Shown here one piece after another: positions 10,256-18,718 of a DNA stretch of 64,000 nt. This stretch comes from Limimaricola pyoseonensis (lineage in GTDB: Bacteria > Pseudomonadota > Alphaproteobacteria > Rhodobacterales > Rhodobacteraceae): positions 62,001-126,000 of the forward strand of contig NZ_FNAT01000009.1 in the NCBI RefSeq assembly GCF_900102015.1. Reading direction: 5' to 3'. Below the pieces are notes generated by a model. That model worked only from the letters and a program-made list of their open reading frames with translations. It did no database searches and was not told where the DNA came from. A program made the translations under genes and the position numbers. Each line of letters opens with the position of its first letter. The stretch's first letter is position 1.

Positions 10256-10577
10256 GGTCGTTTCTCCTTCCCGTTCCTGAGTGTCGCGTTGCTGCCCCGG
10301 CCGGATCGCCGAAGCTCGGCGTCCTCGGCTCCGGTCGCGTTTCGCGCCGCTTCCGGCGGCACCGGCCGGGGGCCGTCATGCCGGACGGACCCCTTGCCAG
10401 CGCGGCCAGCCCTCCCGGAGGTCAGAAGGCGGCCCGGCATCGGTCCGTCCGAGGCACAATGGGAAGATGGGCCGGTCGGACACCAAAGAGAAGGCGATCC
10501 ATCCGATATCGAAGATCGGTCTTTCCGATCGAATGGCGGGCCGTGCGACGCCAGGCGGCGTGTCGGCGCGCTAGGGC
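10256..10577. other. Intergenic region holding an inverted partial copy of the lysR promoter
   Basis: 322 nt between the DUF465 start and the lysR stop. It carries the 38-nt element at 10489-10526 and a gaagatgggccg block about 30 nt before it, both matched in inverted order upstream of lysR and the second DUF465 gene. No coding sequence is convincing here. Confidence 0.6.
10489..10526 (+). repeat. Inverted 38-nt element, left copy (candidate LysR operator)
   Basis: 33 of 38 nt identical to the reverse complement of 11548-11585. The core GATCCATCCGATATCGAAGATC is partly dyad-symmetric (CGATC...GATCG), as expected for a LysR-type site. It faces into the 3' end of lysR. Confidence 0.65.
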
Positions 10578-11513
10578 CTAGCGGCTTTCCAGCACGATGA
10601 CGCCGGCCAGCTCGTCCCGCGCCACCTGCACGGCGGTCTCGACGAAGTTCGTCGTCGCGGCCGCACGGCCGGCGCGATGGCGCCAGGCCACGCCGACCGA
10701 TCGGGTGAACCGCCCGTCCCGGTATCGCAGCGCGACCACGTCGCCATCCGCCTCGCGGACCTCCGAGCGGGTATAGAGCGCGGGCAGGAACGCCGCGCCC
10801 AGCCCCATCGCGACCATCTGCCGAAGCGCGTCGAGGCTGGTGCCCTCGTATTCGTGGCGCAGGATCGCCCCGGTCCGCGCCGCGTGCTCGGCGATCTGGG
10901 CATAGAGCGGGTAGTCCGGCTCGAGCGCCAGAAGGTCGAGCCCCTCGAGATCGGCGTCGGTCGCCTCGCCCCGCACGGCCAGCGGATGGTCGCGCGCGAC
11001 GACGAGGTGCAGAGGCTCGCGGAACAGCCGCTCGACCACGAGGTCGGCGGCACGCAGGGGCAGCTGCGCCAGGATCAGGTCGTGCCGGCCCTCCTCCAGC
11101 TCGGCCATGAGCCGGCGCGGCGAGGCGTCGCGCACGACAAGGCGCAATTCGGGGCAGGCCGCGTGCAGCCGCGCCAGAACCCTCGGCAGGAAATAGGGGC
11201 CGAGCGTCGAGGAGGCGCCCAGCCGCAAGGTCCCCCGCGCGCCGGACCGGACCTCGTCGACCGCCTCCACCAGATCGCCGAGCTGCGCCAGGATGGTCCG
11301 CGACCGCGCCAGGACCTCGCGCCCCACGGGGGTGAGCCGCGCGCCGCGCCCCGGCTCCACCAGCTTGGCGCCGAGCCTCTGCTCCAGCGCGGAGATCTGC
11401 TCGCTCAGGGTCGGCTGGCTGACGCCTGACCGCTCGGCCGCACGCCGGTAATGCGCCTCCTCGGCGAGAGCCACGAAGTAGCGCAGCTGGCGCAGGCGCG
11501 GCGTTCGGTCCAT
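10578..11513 (-). CDS. LysR-family regulator, OxyR-like
   Basis: 311-aa LysR protein. Its N-terminal winged helix (RQLRYFVALAEEAHYRRAAERSGVSQPTLSEQ) and C-terminal periplasmic-binding-type effector domain are complete. PTLSEQISALEQRLGAKL and the effector sequence resemble the OxyR branch, but the paired peroxide-sensing cysteines of OxyR were not found, so the signal is unknown. ATG 11513 has GGGGAG 8 nt upstream. The same 38-nt element flanks the gene on both sides, suggesting autoregulation and control of the two adjacent DUF465 genes. Confidence 0.85.
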   Translation of the reverse strand: MDRTPRLRQLRYFVALAEEAHYRRAAERSGVSQPTLSEQISALEQRLGAKLVEPGRGARLTPVGREVLARSRTILAQLGDLVEAVDEVRSGARGTLRLGASSTLGPYFLPRVLARLHAACPELRLVVRDASPRRLMAELEEGRHDLILAQLPLRAADLVVERLFREPLHLVVARDHPLAVRGEATDADLEGLDLLALEPDYPLYAQIAEHAARTGAILRHEYEGTSLDALRQMVAMGLGAAFLPALYTRSEVREADGDVVALRYRDGRFTRSVGVAWRHRAGRAAATTNFVETAVQVARDELAGVIVLESR

Positions 11514-11547
11514 GGCATGAGCTCCCCGGTGCTGGCGGCGGTTCATA

Positions 11548-11585
11548 GGAAAAGCCGATCTCTGATATCGGATCGATCGCCTTCT
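11548..11585 (-). repeat. Inverted 38-nt element, right copy (lysR promoter region)
   Basis: Inverted partner of 10489-10526. It lies 35-72 nt upstream of the lysR ATG and includes the GATATC dyad; a TATGAA-like -10 follows it. It is also upstream of the divergent DUF465 gene at 11801. Confidence 0.65.
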
Positions 11586-11800
11586 TTCCCCGCGGTCAGA
11601 GTGCCAATTTCCATGACATGTTCCAAGTCGGCCCATCTCCGAACGCTCTTCGCCCCGCCCCGAGGCGGGCCGAGAGACCGGGGGCCGCGCCGGAGCACCA
11701 CCGGCCGACCGGCGTCACGCGACCGGACGGGCTTTTCGAAAGCCCTTCCACGGCGCGCCGGACGGACCGCCACGCGTCAACTGGGAAAGGAAAGACGATC

Positions 11801-12022
11801 ATGGGTTTGACCGACAGGGCCAAGGCGCTCGGCGCCAGGATCAAGGCGCTTCGCGACCGGCACGCGGCGCTCGACGCGCAGATCGGCGAGATCCACAGCC
11901 GGCCGCTGCCCGACACGGTGCAGCTGCGCCGCCTGAAGGTCCGCAAGCTGCGGCTGCGCGACGAGATCCGCACGCTGGAGGGCATCGTGCGCACCCTCGC
12001 GCGCGGGCCGCGCCCGGCCTGA
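11801..12022 (+). CDS. DUF465 (YdcH-type) small helical protein, copy 2
   Basis: 73-aa protein of the same family as 10010-10255, with RDRHAALDAQIGEIHSRPLP and LRRLKVRKLRLRDEIRTLE. ATG 11801 follows a purine-rich ribosome site (gggaaagg). Short, charged and likely all-helical; function unknown. Its upstream region mirrors that of the other copy. Confidence 0.75.
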   Translation: MGLTDRAKALGARIKALRDRHAALDAQIGEIHSRPLPDTVQLRRLKVRKLRLRDEIRTLEGIVRTLARGPRPA

Positions 12023-12068
12023 CCCAAGACGGCCCCGGAGCGATCCGGGGTCCCGCCGGCCTCGAAAA

Positions 12069-12090
12069 CCGCCCGCGTCGCCGCGGGCGG
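12069..12090 (-). terminator. Terminator of the minus-strand signalling operon
   Basis: Perfect 9-bp stem CCGCCCGCG / CGCGGGCGG with loop TCGC, followed on the minus strand by TTTT. It lies just after the receiver gene stop. A second hairpin (CCCCGGA-GCGA-TCCGGGG, 12033-12050) may end the convergent DUF465 gene. Confidence 0.75.
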
Positions 12091-12095
12091 CAGCT

Positions 12096-12464
12096 TCACG
12101 CGGCGACGATCACCTGGCGGATGGTCCGCGCCAGGCTCAGCGGATCGAAGGGCTTGGCGATGACTTCCGTGGCCCCGGCCCGCAGCAGGTCGTCGGCGGC
12201 GCTCGCCTCGGCGCGCGCGGTGCACATGATGACCGGCTTGTCGCCGTTCGCCTTTGAGCCGCGCACCCGGCTGAGCATGGCGCGGCCGTCCGGTTCCGGC
12301 ATCATCAGGTCGAAGACGAAGCCGTCGAACTCCCGGCTGTCGATCAGGTCGAGCCCGGCCTCGCCGGAGGTGGCGGTCGTCAGCTCGATGTCGTCCTCGA
12401 TCTCGAGCGCGATCTCGACCAGCGACACGATGTCTTCCTCGTTGTCCACGAACAGGATCTTCAT
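12096..12464 (-). CDS. Single-domain response regulator (CheY-like receiver)
   Basis: 122-aa stand-alone receiver. Phospho-acceptor is Asp52 (FVFDLMMP), the acidic pair is near residues 10-11, and the conserved Lys is in VIAKPFD. There is no output domain, so it must act by protein contact or as a phosphate shuttle. The start overlaps the kinase stop by 4 nt, so the kinase at 12461-14488 is the probable partner. Confidence 0.88.
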   Translation of the reverse strand: MKILFVDNEEDIVSLVEIALEIEDDIELTTATSGEAGLDLIDSREFDGFVFDLMMPEPDGRAMLSRVRGSKANGDKPVIMCTARAEASAADDLLRAGATEVIAKPFDPLSLARTIRQVIVAA

Positions 12465-14488
12465 GTCTCTTCCGCCTTTCCTTCAGCCCTTCCGCGGTCG
12501 ATCTCGAAGACGACTCGGAAGGTCGTGCCATGCGCGCTCTCGCCGCCCGGCTCGTTGACATGGATCGTGTCGAGTTCCAAGCGCCCCCCCTGCCGGGAGA
12601 CGAGTTCTTTCGAGATCGCGAGCCCGAGCCCGGTGCCGGTCGCCTGCACGGCCGGCTCGTGGGCCGGCGGTGCGAAGCGTTCGAAGATCGAGTCGCGCGC
12701 ATGGGCCGGAATGCCCGGCCCCTCGTCGCGGCACCAAATCGCGACGCTGCCGTCGTCATGCGCCGTGGCGCCGACCTCGACCCGGCCGTTGCGCGGCGAG
12801 TATTTCACCGCGTTCGACACGAGATTTGCGAGCACCTGCTGCAGGCGCCGCTCATCCGCGAGGATCGGCACGTCGGCGACCTCCTCGGCGGCTCCGAGCT
12901 GCACGCCGAAACTGTCGGCATAGCCGCGCATCCCGGCCACGGCCTCGCGCACGACCTCACGCGTGGCCAGCGGCTCGCGATTGACCACCAGCCGCTCGTG
13001 ATCGACGGCCTGCAGGGTGAGGACGTCGTTCACCAGCATCAGCAGCCGGTCGGCGTTGCGCTTGGCCATGCCAATCAGCTTGCGGCCGCTCGGCGTCAGG
13101 CTGTCGTCGTAGCGGTCGAGATAGAGGTTGAGCGAGCCGCTGAGCGAGGTCAGCGGCGTGCGCAGCTCGTGGTTGATCGATTCGATGAACTGGATGCGGG
13201 TGTTGGTCAGCCGCTCCTCGGCGCTGACATCGGTCAGCAGGCAGTAATAGGCCTGCCCGAGAATGTGATCGACCCGGCTGATCCGGCAGCGGATCTCGCG
13301 CCGCTGGCCGTTCTTCATGGTGCCGAGCCGCACGGTGCAACGCGCATCCGAGGCGGCCGCCGTGCCGGCGTCGCTGCGGGGGCGCATCGGCCGCAGCATC
13401 GCGACCGCCGACCGGGTGTCGGGCACGTCGAGCAGGTCGCGGGCGCGGCGGTTCGCGTTCTCCACCCGCCCCCGCTCGTCGAAGACCACGATGCCGTCAT
13501 CGACGTTCTGGAAGATGGCCTGGAACTGGTTGCGGGCCTGGACCGCGCGCAGCGCCTCCATCCGCGAGCGTTCGAGCGCGGCGGCCAGCGCCAGCGACCG
13601 CTTCTCCGCGACGAAGGCGGCGGCGATGGCGCAGGCGTAGAGGATGGCCGAGATCGTGGCGAAGGAGGCCGAGCGCACCACCAGGCCGGCCAGCGCCGTG
13701 CTGCGCGGCACGGACACGCTGGTCGAGAGGTTCGAGCCCCTGATCCGGGCCCGGCTTTCCAGCCTGCCCTGCGACATGGCGGCGGCGTCGGGCGCCGAAC
13801 TGAAGGCGGTGTGCCCGTCATCGGACGAGATCTCGACCACCATGTCGGGGTCGAAACGGGTGCCCGCGAGCAGGGCCTCGAAATACGCCTCGTCGAGCGA
13901 GGAGGCGATGATGCCGCGCACCGGCTGGCCATCGGCCACGATCGGCCAGGCGACCGGCGTCACCCGCATCCCCGTCGGCCGCGCGATGATCGGCTCGCCC
14001 AGCGTGTAGCCGCCCGGGCTCAGCTCGATGGCCCGCTTGAAATAGGCCCTGTCGGCGACCTCCACCCCGACGAAGCTCTGCATGGTGGACCAGCGCACCG
14101 TGCCTTCGGGCCCGATGACGGCGATGATGCCGATCTGCTGGGACTGGCGCGCGATGCGTTGCAGCCGGGCGCCGTAGGTCTGCTCGAAATCCTCGATGTC
14201 GTCGAGGTCGCTGCGGCTCAGCTCCTCGGTCACGCCGGAGATCTGCGCGGTTGCGAGGTCGAGCGAGCTCAGGAAGGTCTGGTTGAAGAGCGAGGCCACA
14301 TGCGAGAGGCGCTGGCGGCTCGCCTCGATCGTCCGCAGGTAGTCGAGATAGATGAGCGCCCCGAGAAACAGCACGAAGGCGCAGGTCAGGCCGCAGGTCC
14401 GCAGCAGCATGCGCCGCGACGACCCGGTCACGACATGGGAGATCCGATCGAAGATCGTGATCCGGCGCAGGCTCAACCTATGCGTCAT
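12461..14488 (-). CDS. Membrane sensor histidine kinase (Cache-PAS-HisKA-HATPase)
   Basis: 675 aa. TM1 at about 27-48, a periplasmic dCache-like sensor (about 50-260, including the YFKRAIELSPGGYTLGEPI region), TM2 about 265-292, PAS about 315-420, HisKA with phospho-His near residue 440 (FIESINHELRTPLTS), and an HATPase domain with N box, DEGPGIP and GTGLGLAI. The extracellular Cache fold points to a small-molecule ligand. The start lies inside the preceding gene (11-nt overlap), so kinase and receiver-GGDEF protein are made together. Confidence 0.9.
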   Translation of the reverse strand: MTHRLSLRRITIFDRISHVVTGSSRRMLLRTCGLTCAFVLFLGALIYLDYLRTIEASRQRLSHVASLFNQTFLSSLDLATAQISGVTEELSRSDLDDIEDFEQTYGARLQRIARQSQQIGIIAVIGPEGTVRWSTMQSFVGVEVADRAYFKRAIELSPGGYTLGEPIIARPTGMRVTPVAWPIVADGQPVRGIIASSLDEAYFEALLAGTRFDPDMVVEISSDDGHTAFSSAPDAAAMSQGRLESRARIRGSNLSTSVSVPRSTALAGLVVRSASFATISAILYACAIAAAFVAEKRSLALAAALERSRMEALRAVQARNQFQAIFQNVDDGIVVFDERGRVENANRRARDLLDVPDTRSAVAMLRPMRPRSDAGTAAASDARCTVRLGTMKNGQRREIRCRISRVDHILGQAYYCLLTDVSAEERLTNTRIQFIESINHELRTPLTSLSGSLNLYLDRYDDSLTPSGRKLIGMAKRNADRLLMLVNDVLTLQAVDHERLVVNREPLATREVVREAVAGMRGYADSFGVQLGAAEEVADVPILADERRLQQVLANLVSNAVKYSPRNGRVEVGATAHDDGSVAIWCRDEGPGIPAHARDSIFERFAPPAHEPAVQATGTGLGLAISKELVSRQGGRLELDTIHVNEPGGESAHGTTFRVVFEIDRGRAEGKAEET

Positions 14489-15410
14489 GGCGCTCCGCGA
14501 CGCGGATGGTGCCGGTCGCCTCGCCCCGCATGCCTTCCAGAGCCCTGAACGCGTCGCCGAGCACCTCGGAGGCGCGGCTGCCGGCCCCGCCGACCGAGAG
14601 CGCGATGCTCAGGGTGGTCTCGCCGCCCCTCAGCCGGCTGCCCATACCCGCCAGAGTCGCCTCGACCTGCTCGGAGATCCGCTCCAGCCGCGCGGTCATC
14701 TCGGCCGCGCTGCGGCCCAGGCTCGCGCCGCAGAAGCTCTCGTCCTCCCAGCGCACCAGGATGTCGCCGGCCGGCATCTCGATCGCGGCCAGCCGGCGCG
14801 AGACCTCGGCGATGATCGCCTCGCGGTCCTCGGGGGTGAAATCCGCCATGTTCGAGGACAGCGCGTCGATCGACAGCGCGTAGACGCAAAGCGCCTCGGT
14901 GCCGTCCAGCGTGGTCAGCGCGTCAAGCAGCGTGTGCTGGTCGCCGAGCAGGCCCGGCACATGCGACCGGCGCACCCCGCCTGCGGTCCGGCCGGCCGTC
15001 TCCTGTGGCGCCTTTCGTCGATCGAGCTCCGATTTCAGCCGCAGCTGCGCCTTCAGCCGGGCCTGGAACTCGACCCGGTCGAACGGCTTCATCAGGTAGT
15101 CGTTGGCGCCGGCCATGAAGGCGCGCGACAGGGACCCCTTGTCGGTGCGGCTGGTCAGCATGACGATCGGCACGTCGCGCCAGGCCTCGACCTGGCGCAG
15201 CCGCGCGCAGAGCTCGATCCCGTCCATGCCCGGCATCATGATGTCGAGCAGCACGAGATCGGGCGTCTCGTTCCGCGACGACAGGATCTCGAGCGCCTGG
15301 CGCGGGTCCGAATAGGTCTCGACCGTGTCGTAGCCGAAATCCGCTAGGGTCGCGACGACCAGTTCCCGCGCGATGTCCGAGTCATCAACCGCCACAATCT
15401 TTCTCGACAT
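14478..15410 (-). CDS. Response regulator with degenerate GGDEF domain
   Basis: 310 aa. The N-terminal receiver has Asp56 (LVLLDIMMP) and the KPFDRVEF Lys. The C-terminal half has the layout of a diguanylate cyclase, but the active-site stretch reads VRWEDESFCG where active enzymes have GGDEF or GGEEF. Both glycines are gone, so cyclase activity is improbable; the domain may be a c-di-GMP or nucleotide sensor or a protein-docking module. It sits upstream of the kinase and next to the polysaccharide synthase genes, which suggests control of exopolysaccharide. Confidence 0.75.
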   Translation of the reverse strand: MSRKIVAVDDSDIARELVVATLADFGYDTVETYSDPRQALEILSSRNETPDLVLLDIMMPGMDGIELCARLRQVEAWRDVPIVMLTSRTDKGSLSRAFMAGANDYLMKPFDRVEFQARLKAQLRLKSELDRRKAPQETAGRTAGGVRRSHVPGLLGDQHTLLDALTTLDGTEALCVYALSIDALSSNMADFTPEDREAIIAEVSRRLAAIEMPAGDILVRWEDESFCGASLGRSAAEMTARLERISEQVEATLAGMGSRLRGGETTLSIALSVGGAGSRASEVLGDAFRALEGMRGEATGTIRVAERHDA

Positions 15411-15413
15411 CGT

Positions 15414-16829
15414 TCAATCCTGCTCAGTGATCTCAAAGATTCGCCATGGCCCCCGCGTGAACCGTAGCGTGAAAGGTGGCGCGGTGCCCTTGGCAAGTTG
15501 CGGAAAGGCGCGCAGCAGCCGGTCGCGCTGCACGATGGCATCAGGGTCGTGGCGCAGCGCGACCCAGGCCCCGCGCGGCCGGCCCCCCAGCATGGTGATG
15601 TCGTAGGCCGACTGCCCGGCCAGCAGCAGCCCGCCGGTGCCGCCCAGCGCCGTGACGAGACCGGGGTTGCGTTCGACATCGACGAGAACCCCGTCGCGCC
15701 CTTCGAGGAACTCGGCCGCCGCCCGGTCGGCCGCGCGCTGGTCCGCGACCTGCGCGCCGGCCGCCGCCTGCAGCAGCCTCTGGCTCTCCTCGCCGCCCGC
15801 GGCGCGGATCGACCACAGCGCCATCGGGGCCGACACCAGAAGCAGCGCCGCGATCATCGGGGCGCGCAGCCCGCTCGGCGGCCAAGCGCGGATCGCCACC
15901 ACGACGAGGCCGAGCGCGGGGGCCGCGATCACGGCCGGGTCCGGCTCGAGGCCGTAGCCCATGTTCAGCACCGCACCGCCGATCAGGCTGCAGCCACCCG
16001 CCAGCAGCGGCAGCACGAAGCGCGGCATGCGGGCGGTGCGGATCAGCGCCGCGCCGACCGGGATCATCGCGCAGAGCGTCGGCAGGATCGCGGCGGCGCC
16101 GGCCGGCGCAACGGCGGCGGCGGGGTCGGTCGGGAAGATCCCGGTGTCGAGCACGGTGGCCACGAAGACCAGCGAACCGACCGCCGCGAGCACCGGGAAG
16201 AACATCGACACGATGTAGCCCAGCGACGAGGCGGCGAGCATGCTCGGCCGGGCGGCGATGACGATGAAGGGCAAGGTGCCGAGCGCCAGCAGCAGACCGT
16301 AGCCATGCGCGACCGGCAGGATCAGCAGGCCGACCGCGACCTTCATCATGTCGGGCGCGGTGCCGTTCAGCCGCAGGTTCAGAAGGCCGCGCGCATAGAT
16401 CCAGAAGCCCAGCAGCAGCAGCATCGTGCCCGGCCCCTCGGCCAGCGCGCGCAGGAAGAACGGGTTCATCGCCATGAGCACGACGATCAGCACGGCCGAG
16501 ACCCGGTCATAGGCGCCGCGCTCGCGCAGGTTGCCGAACCAGGCATGGAGCAGCACCGCGCCGATCGCCGCCGAGAGCAGCGAGGGCGCCGGCACGCCGG
16601 TGCCCGGAACCAGCGCCTGCAGCGTCAGCGACAGGACGTAGGGCAGCGGCGGGTAGAACGGATCGGTCGCGCGGAAGGCCTGCGGCCCCTCCACCTGCAC
16701 GATCGCCTTGGCCCACATCTCGACCACCGCGCCCGAGACGAAGCCGTGCATCTCGACCCAGGCCAGCAGCGCCAGCAGGACCCCGAAGAGCGGCACCGCC
16801 GCGAGTCCGAAGCGCAAGGGCCGGCTCAT
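15414..16829 (-). CDS. Polytopic membrane protein of the exopolysaccharide locus
   Basis: 471 aa with about ten hydrophobic helices in the first 385 residues and a soluble C-terminal part of about 85 residues. The early acidic/aromatic periplasmic loop (ATDPFYPPLPYVLS) recalls GT-C-fold lipid-sugar glycosyltransferases and ArnT/PMT proteins, but no diagnostic catalytic motif could be confirmed. The start overlaps the synthase stop by 4 nt, so it probably takes part in assembly or modification of the same polymer. Function not recognised with certainty. Confidence 0.65.
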   Translation of the reverse strand: MSRPLRFGLAAVPLFGVLLALLAWVEMHGFVSGAVVEMWAKAIVQVEGPQAFRATDPFYPPLPYVLSLTLQALVPGTGVPAPSLLSAAIGAVLLHAWFGNLRERGAYDRVSAVLIVVLMAMNPFFLRALAEGPGTMLLLLGFWIYARGLLNLRLNGTAPDMMKVAVGLLILPVAHGYGLLLALGTLPFIVIAARPSMLAASSLGYIVSMFFPVLAAVGSLVFVATVLDTGIFPTDPAAAVAPAGAAAILPTLCAMIPVGAALIRTARMPRFVLPLLAGGCSLIGGAVLNMGYGLEPDPAVIAAPALGLVVVAIRAWPPSGLRAPMIAALLLVSAPMALWSIRAAGGEESQRLLQAAAGAQVADQRAADRAAAEFLEGRDGVLVDVERNPGLVTALGGTGGLLLAGQSAYDITMLGGRPRGAWVALRHDPDAIVQRDRLLRAFPQLAKGTAPPFTLRFTRGPWRIFEITEQD

Positions 16830-18715
16830 GTCGCCACCTCGCCCGCGCTCTTGGCGGCGTCGAGCTCGTCGGCGGTCTGCTTGGACAGGCCGTGCTGGGT
16901 CTTCTCCCAGTAGAACGGGTTGCTGATCAGCTGCTTGAGCGCCTTGTAGGAGGCGATCGTCATCAGCACCCAATAGCCGACCACGCTGATCCCCCAGGGT
17001 GCCAGGTCGGTCCAGCGGCGGCGGAACGGCGCGACCATGGTGAGGTAGATGAGCAGCGCGTTGCCGGCCAGCAGGTTCAGAAGCGACATGTAGAGCAGGA
17101 TCGGCGGGAAGAACGGCTCGATCATATCGGCGCCGAGCAGCATCCAGATCAGGAAGGTGGCCCAGAAGATCGGGTTCAGAAGGCCCGACAGGACGGTGCC
17201 GCCGATGAAGAAGACGAAGCCGATCACGCCGGGCAGACCGACGCTGCGATACAGGTGCACCGGCCGGCGCGTGTGCACCAGGAAGGTCTGCATGTAGCCC
17301 TTGATCCAGCGGCTGCGCTGCCGGATCCAGTTCGGGATCGAGACGTTCGCCTCCTCGTAGGTGGTGCTGTCGATCACGCCGACGCGGTAGCCCTTCTGCG
17401 TCAGGCGGATCCCGAGATCAGCGTCCTCGGTCACGTTGAACGGGTCCCACGCGTTCAACTCGCGCAGCACGTCCATGCGGAAATGGTTCGAGGTGCCGCC
17501 CAGCGGGATCGGAACGCCGAGCCGCTCCAGCCCCGGCAGCATCAGGTCGAACCACAGCGAGTAGTCGAGCGTGAACATCCGCGTGAGCCAGTTCTCGCGC
17601 GCGTTGTAGTAGTTCAGGCGGCACTGGATGCAGGCGGTGTTGGGCGAACGCTGGCGGAACGCGGCCAGCACCTTCTTGAGTTGGTCGGGCTCTGGCTTGT
17701 CCTCGGCGTCGAAGATCACGAGGTAGTCGCCGCGCGCGTATTGCAGCGCGTAGTTGCAGGCCTTGGGCTTGGTCTGCGGGTGCGATTGCGGCACCTGGAT
17801 GATCTCGAACACGCCCTCGAGTTCGAGCGCGCGGGCGGCGGCGATGGTCTCGTCGTCGGTCTCCTCGAGCACGATCTTGATGTCGAGCTTGGCCAGCGGG
17901 TAGTCGAGCCGGCGCAGCGCCGCGGTCAGGATCGGCAGCACCTCGGGCTCGCGGAACATCGGCACCAGCACCGTGTAGACCGGCAGGTCGTCGTCGCGCA
18001 TCGCCGCCGCCTCGGCCGCGATCGAGCGCGAGGAACGTTCCTGCACCTCGCCGCCGACCCAGACGAGCACCGCCTTGAACAGGAAGTTGCCGGTGTAGAA
18101 CAGCGTCATGACCACGTTGAGCGCGATCAGGCTGGCGACGGGGGCGGTGGCGAGCCCCACGAGCAGCACGGTGAGCATCAGGTAGATGACGACGACCTGC
18201 GGCGGCGTGATGACGCTCTTTGCGGACATGACCGGGTCGGTGTCGGCCAGGCCGAACACCGCGCGGTGCATCTGCTCCTCGCGGAACGCCGTCTGCAGCG
18301 CCCACGAGATGTCGAGCTGCGAGGCGACGACGATCTCGACCTCGCCGGGATAGGTCTCGAGGATGTGCAGCAGCGTCCGCGGGCCGGGCCGGGCCGTCGC
18401 GACCACCAGCGTGCCGTCGGCGGTGCGGCGCAGCGGGATGGTGAGCGCGTCGGTCATCGCCGTCACGTCCTGCTCGCGCACCAGATCGGCGTCGGGCGGC
18501 GTCTCGAACAGGTCGACCATGCGCAGGTCGTAGTAGAAGGCCAGCGCGCGGTAGAGCTCGCCCGGCTTCAGCCAGCGGCGGCTCTGCAACACCTCGATCA
18601 GCCCGACGCGCCACTCCTCGGCCCGCGCCGTCGCCTCGTCGAGCTGGGCCGGGGTCAGGAGACCCCGGCTGAGCAGCAGATCACCGATCGCCGCGCTGTC
18701 GCCGTCCAGCGCCAC
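16826..18715 (-). CDS. Family 2 glycosyltransferase (cellulose-synthase-like) with N-terminal MshEN/GspE-N domain
   Basis: 629-aa processive synthase. Residues about 8-75 resemble the MshEN/GspE N-terminal module (IGDLLLSRGLLTPAQLDEA, then VGLIEVLQSRRWLKPGELYRAL and FYYDLRMVDL). The GT-A core has ETDDET (about 285), the DxD equivalent DAED (about 336), TED (about 429) and QRSRW (about 466), the signature of processive beta-glycan synthases, flanked by membrane helices. There is no C-terminal PilZ domain. MshEN modules bind cyclic di-GMP in MshE, so this N-terminus could replace PilZ, although motif residues here are partly degenerate. It is coupled to the BcsB-like gene upstream. Confidence 0.85.
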   Translation of the reverse strand: MALDGDSAAIGDLLLSRGLLTPAQLDEATARAEEWRVGLIEVLQSRRWLKPGELYRALAFYYDLRMVDLFETPPDADLVREQDVTAMTDALTIPLRRTADGTLVVATARPGPRTLLHILETYPGEVEIVVASQLDISWALQTAFREEQMHRAVFGLADTDPVMSAKSVITPPQVVVIYLMLTVLLVGLATAPVASLIALNVVMTLFYTGNFLFKAVLVWVGGEVQERSSRSIAAEAAAMRDDDLPVYTVLVPMFREPEVLPILTAALRRLDYPLAKLDIKIVLEETDDETIAAARALELEGVFEIIQVPQSHPQTKPKACNYALQYARGDYLVIFDAEDKPEPDQLKKVLAAFRQRSPNTACIQCRLNYYNARENWLTRMFTLDYSLWFDLMLPGLERLGVPIPLGGTSNHFRMDVLRELNAWDPFNVTEDADLGIRLTQKGYRVGVIDSTTYEEANVSIPNWIRQRSRWIKGYMQTFLVHTRRPVHLYRSVGLPGVIGFVFFIGGTVLSGLLNPIFWATFLIWMLLGADMIEPFFPPILLYMSLLNLLAGNALLIYLTMVAPFRRRWTDLAPWGISVVGYWVLMTIASYKALKQLISNPFYWEKTQHGLSKQTADELDAAKSAGEVAT

Positions 18716-18718
18716 CGG

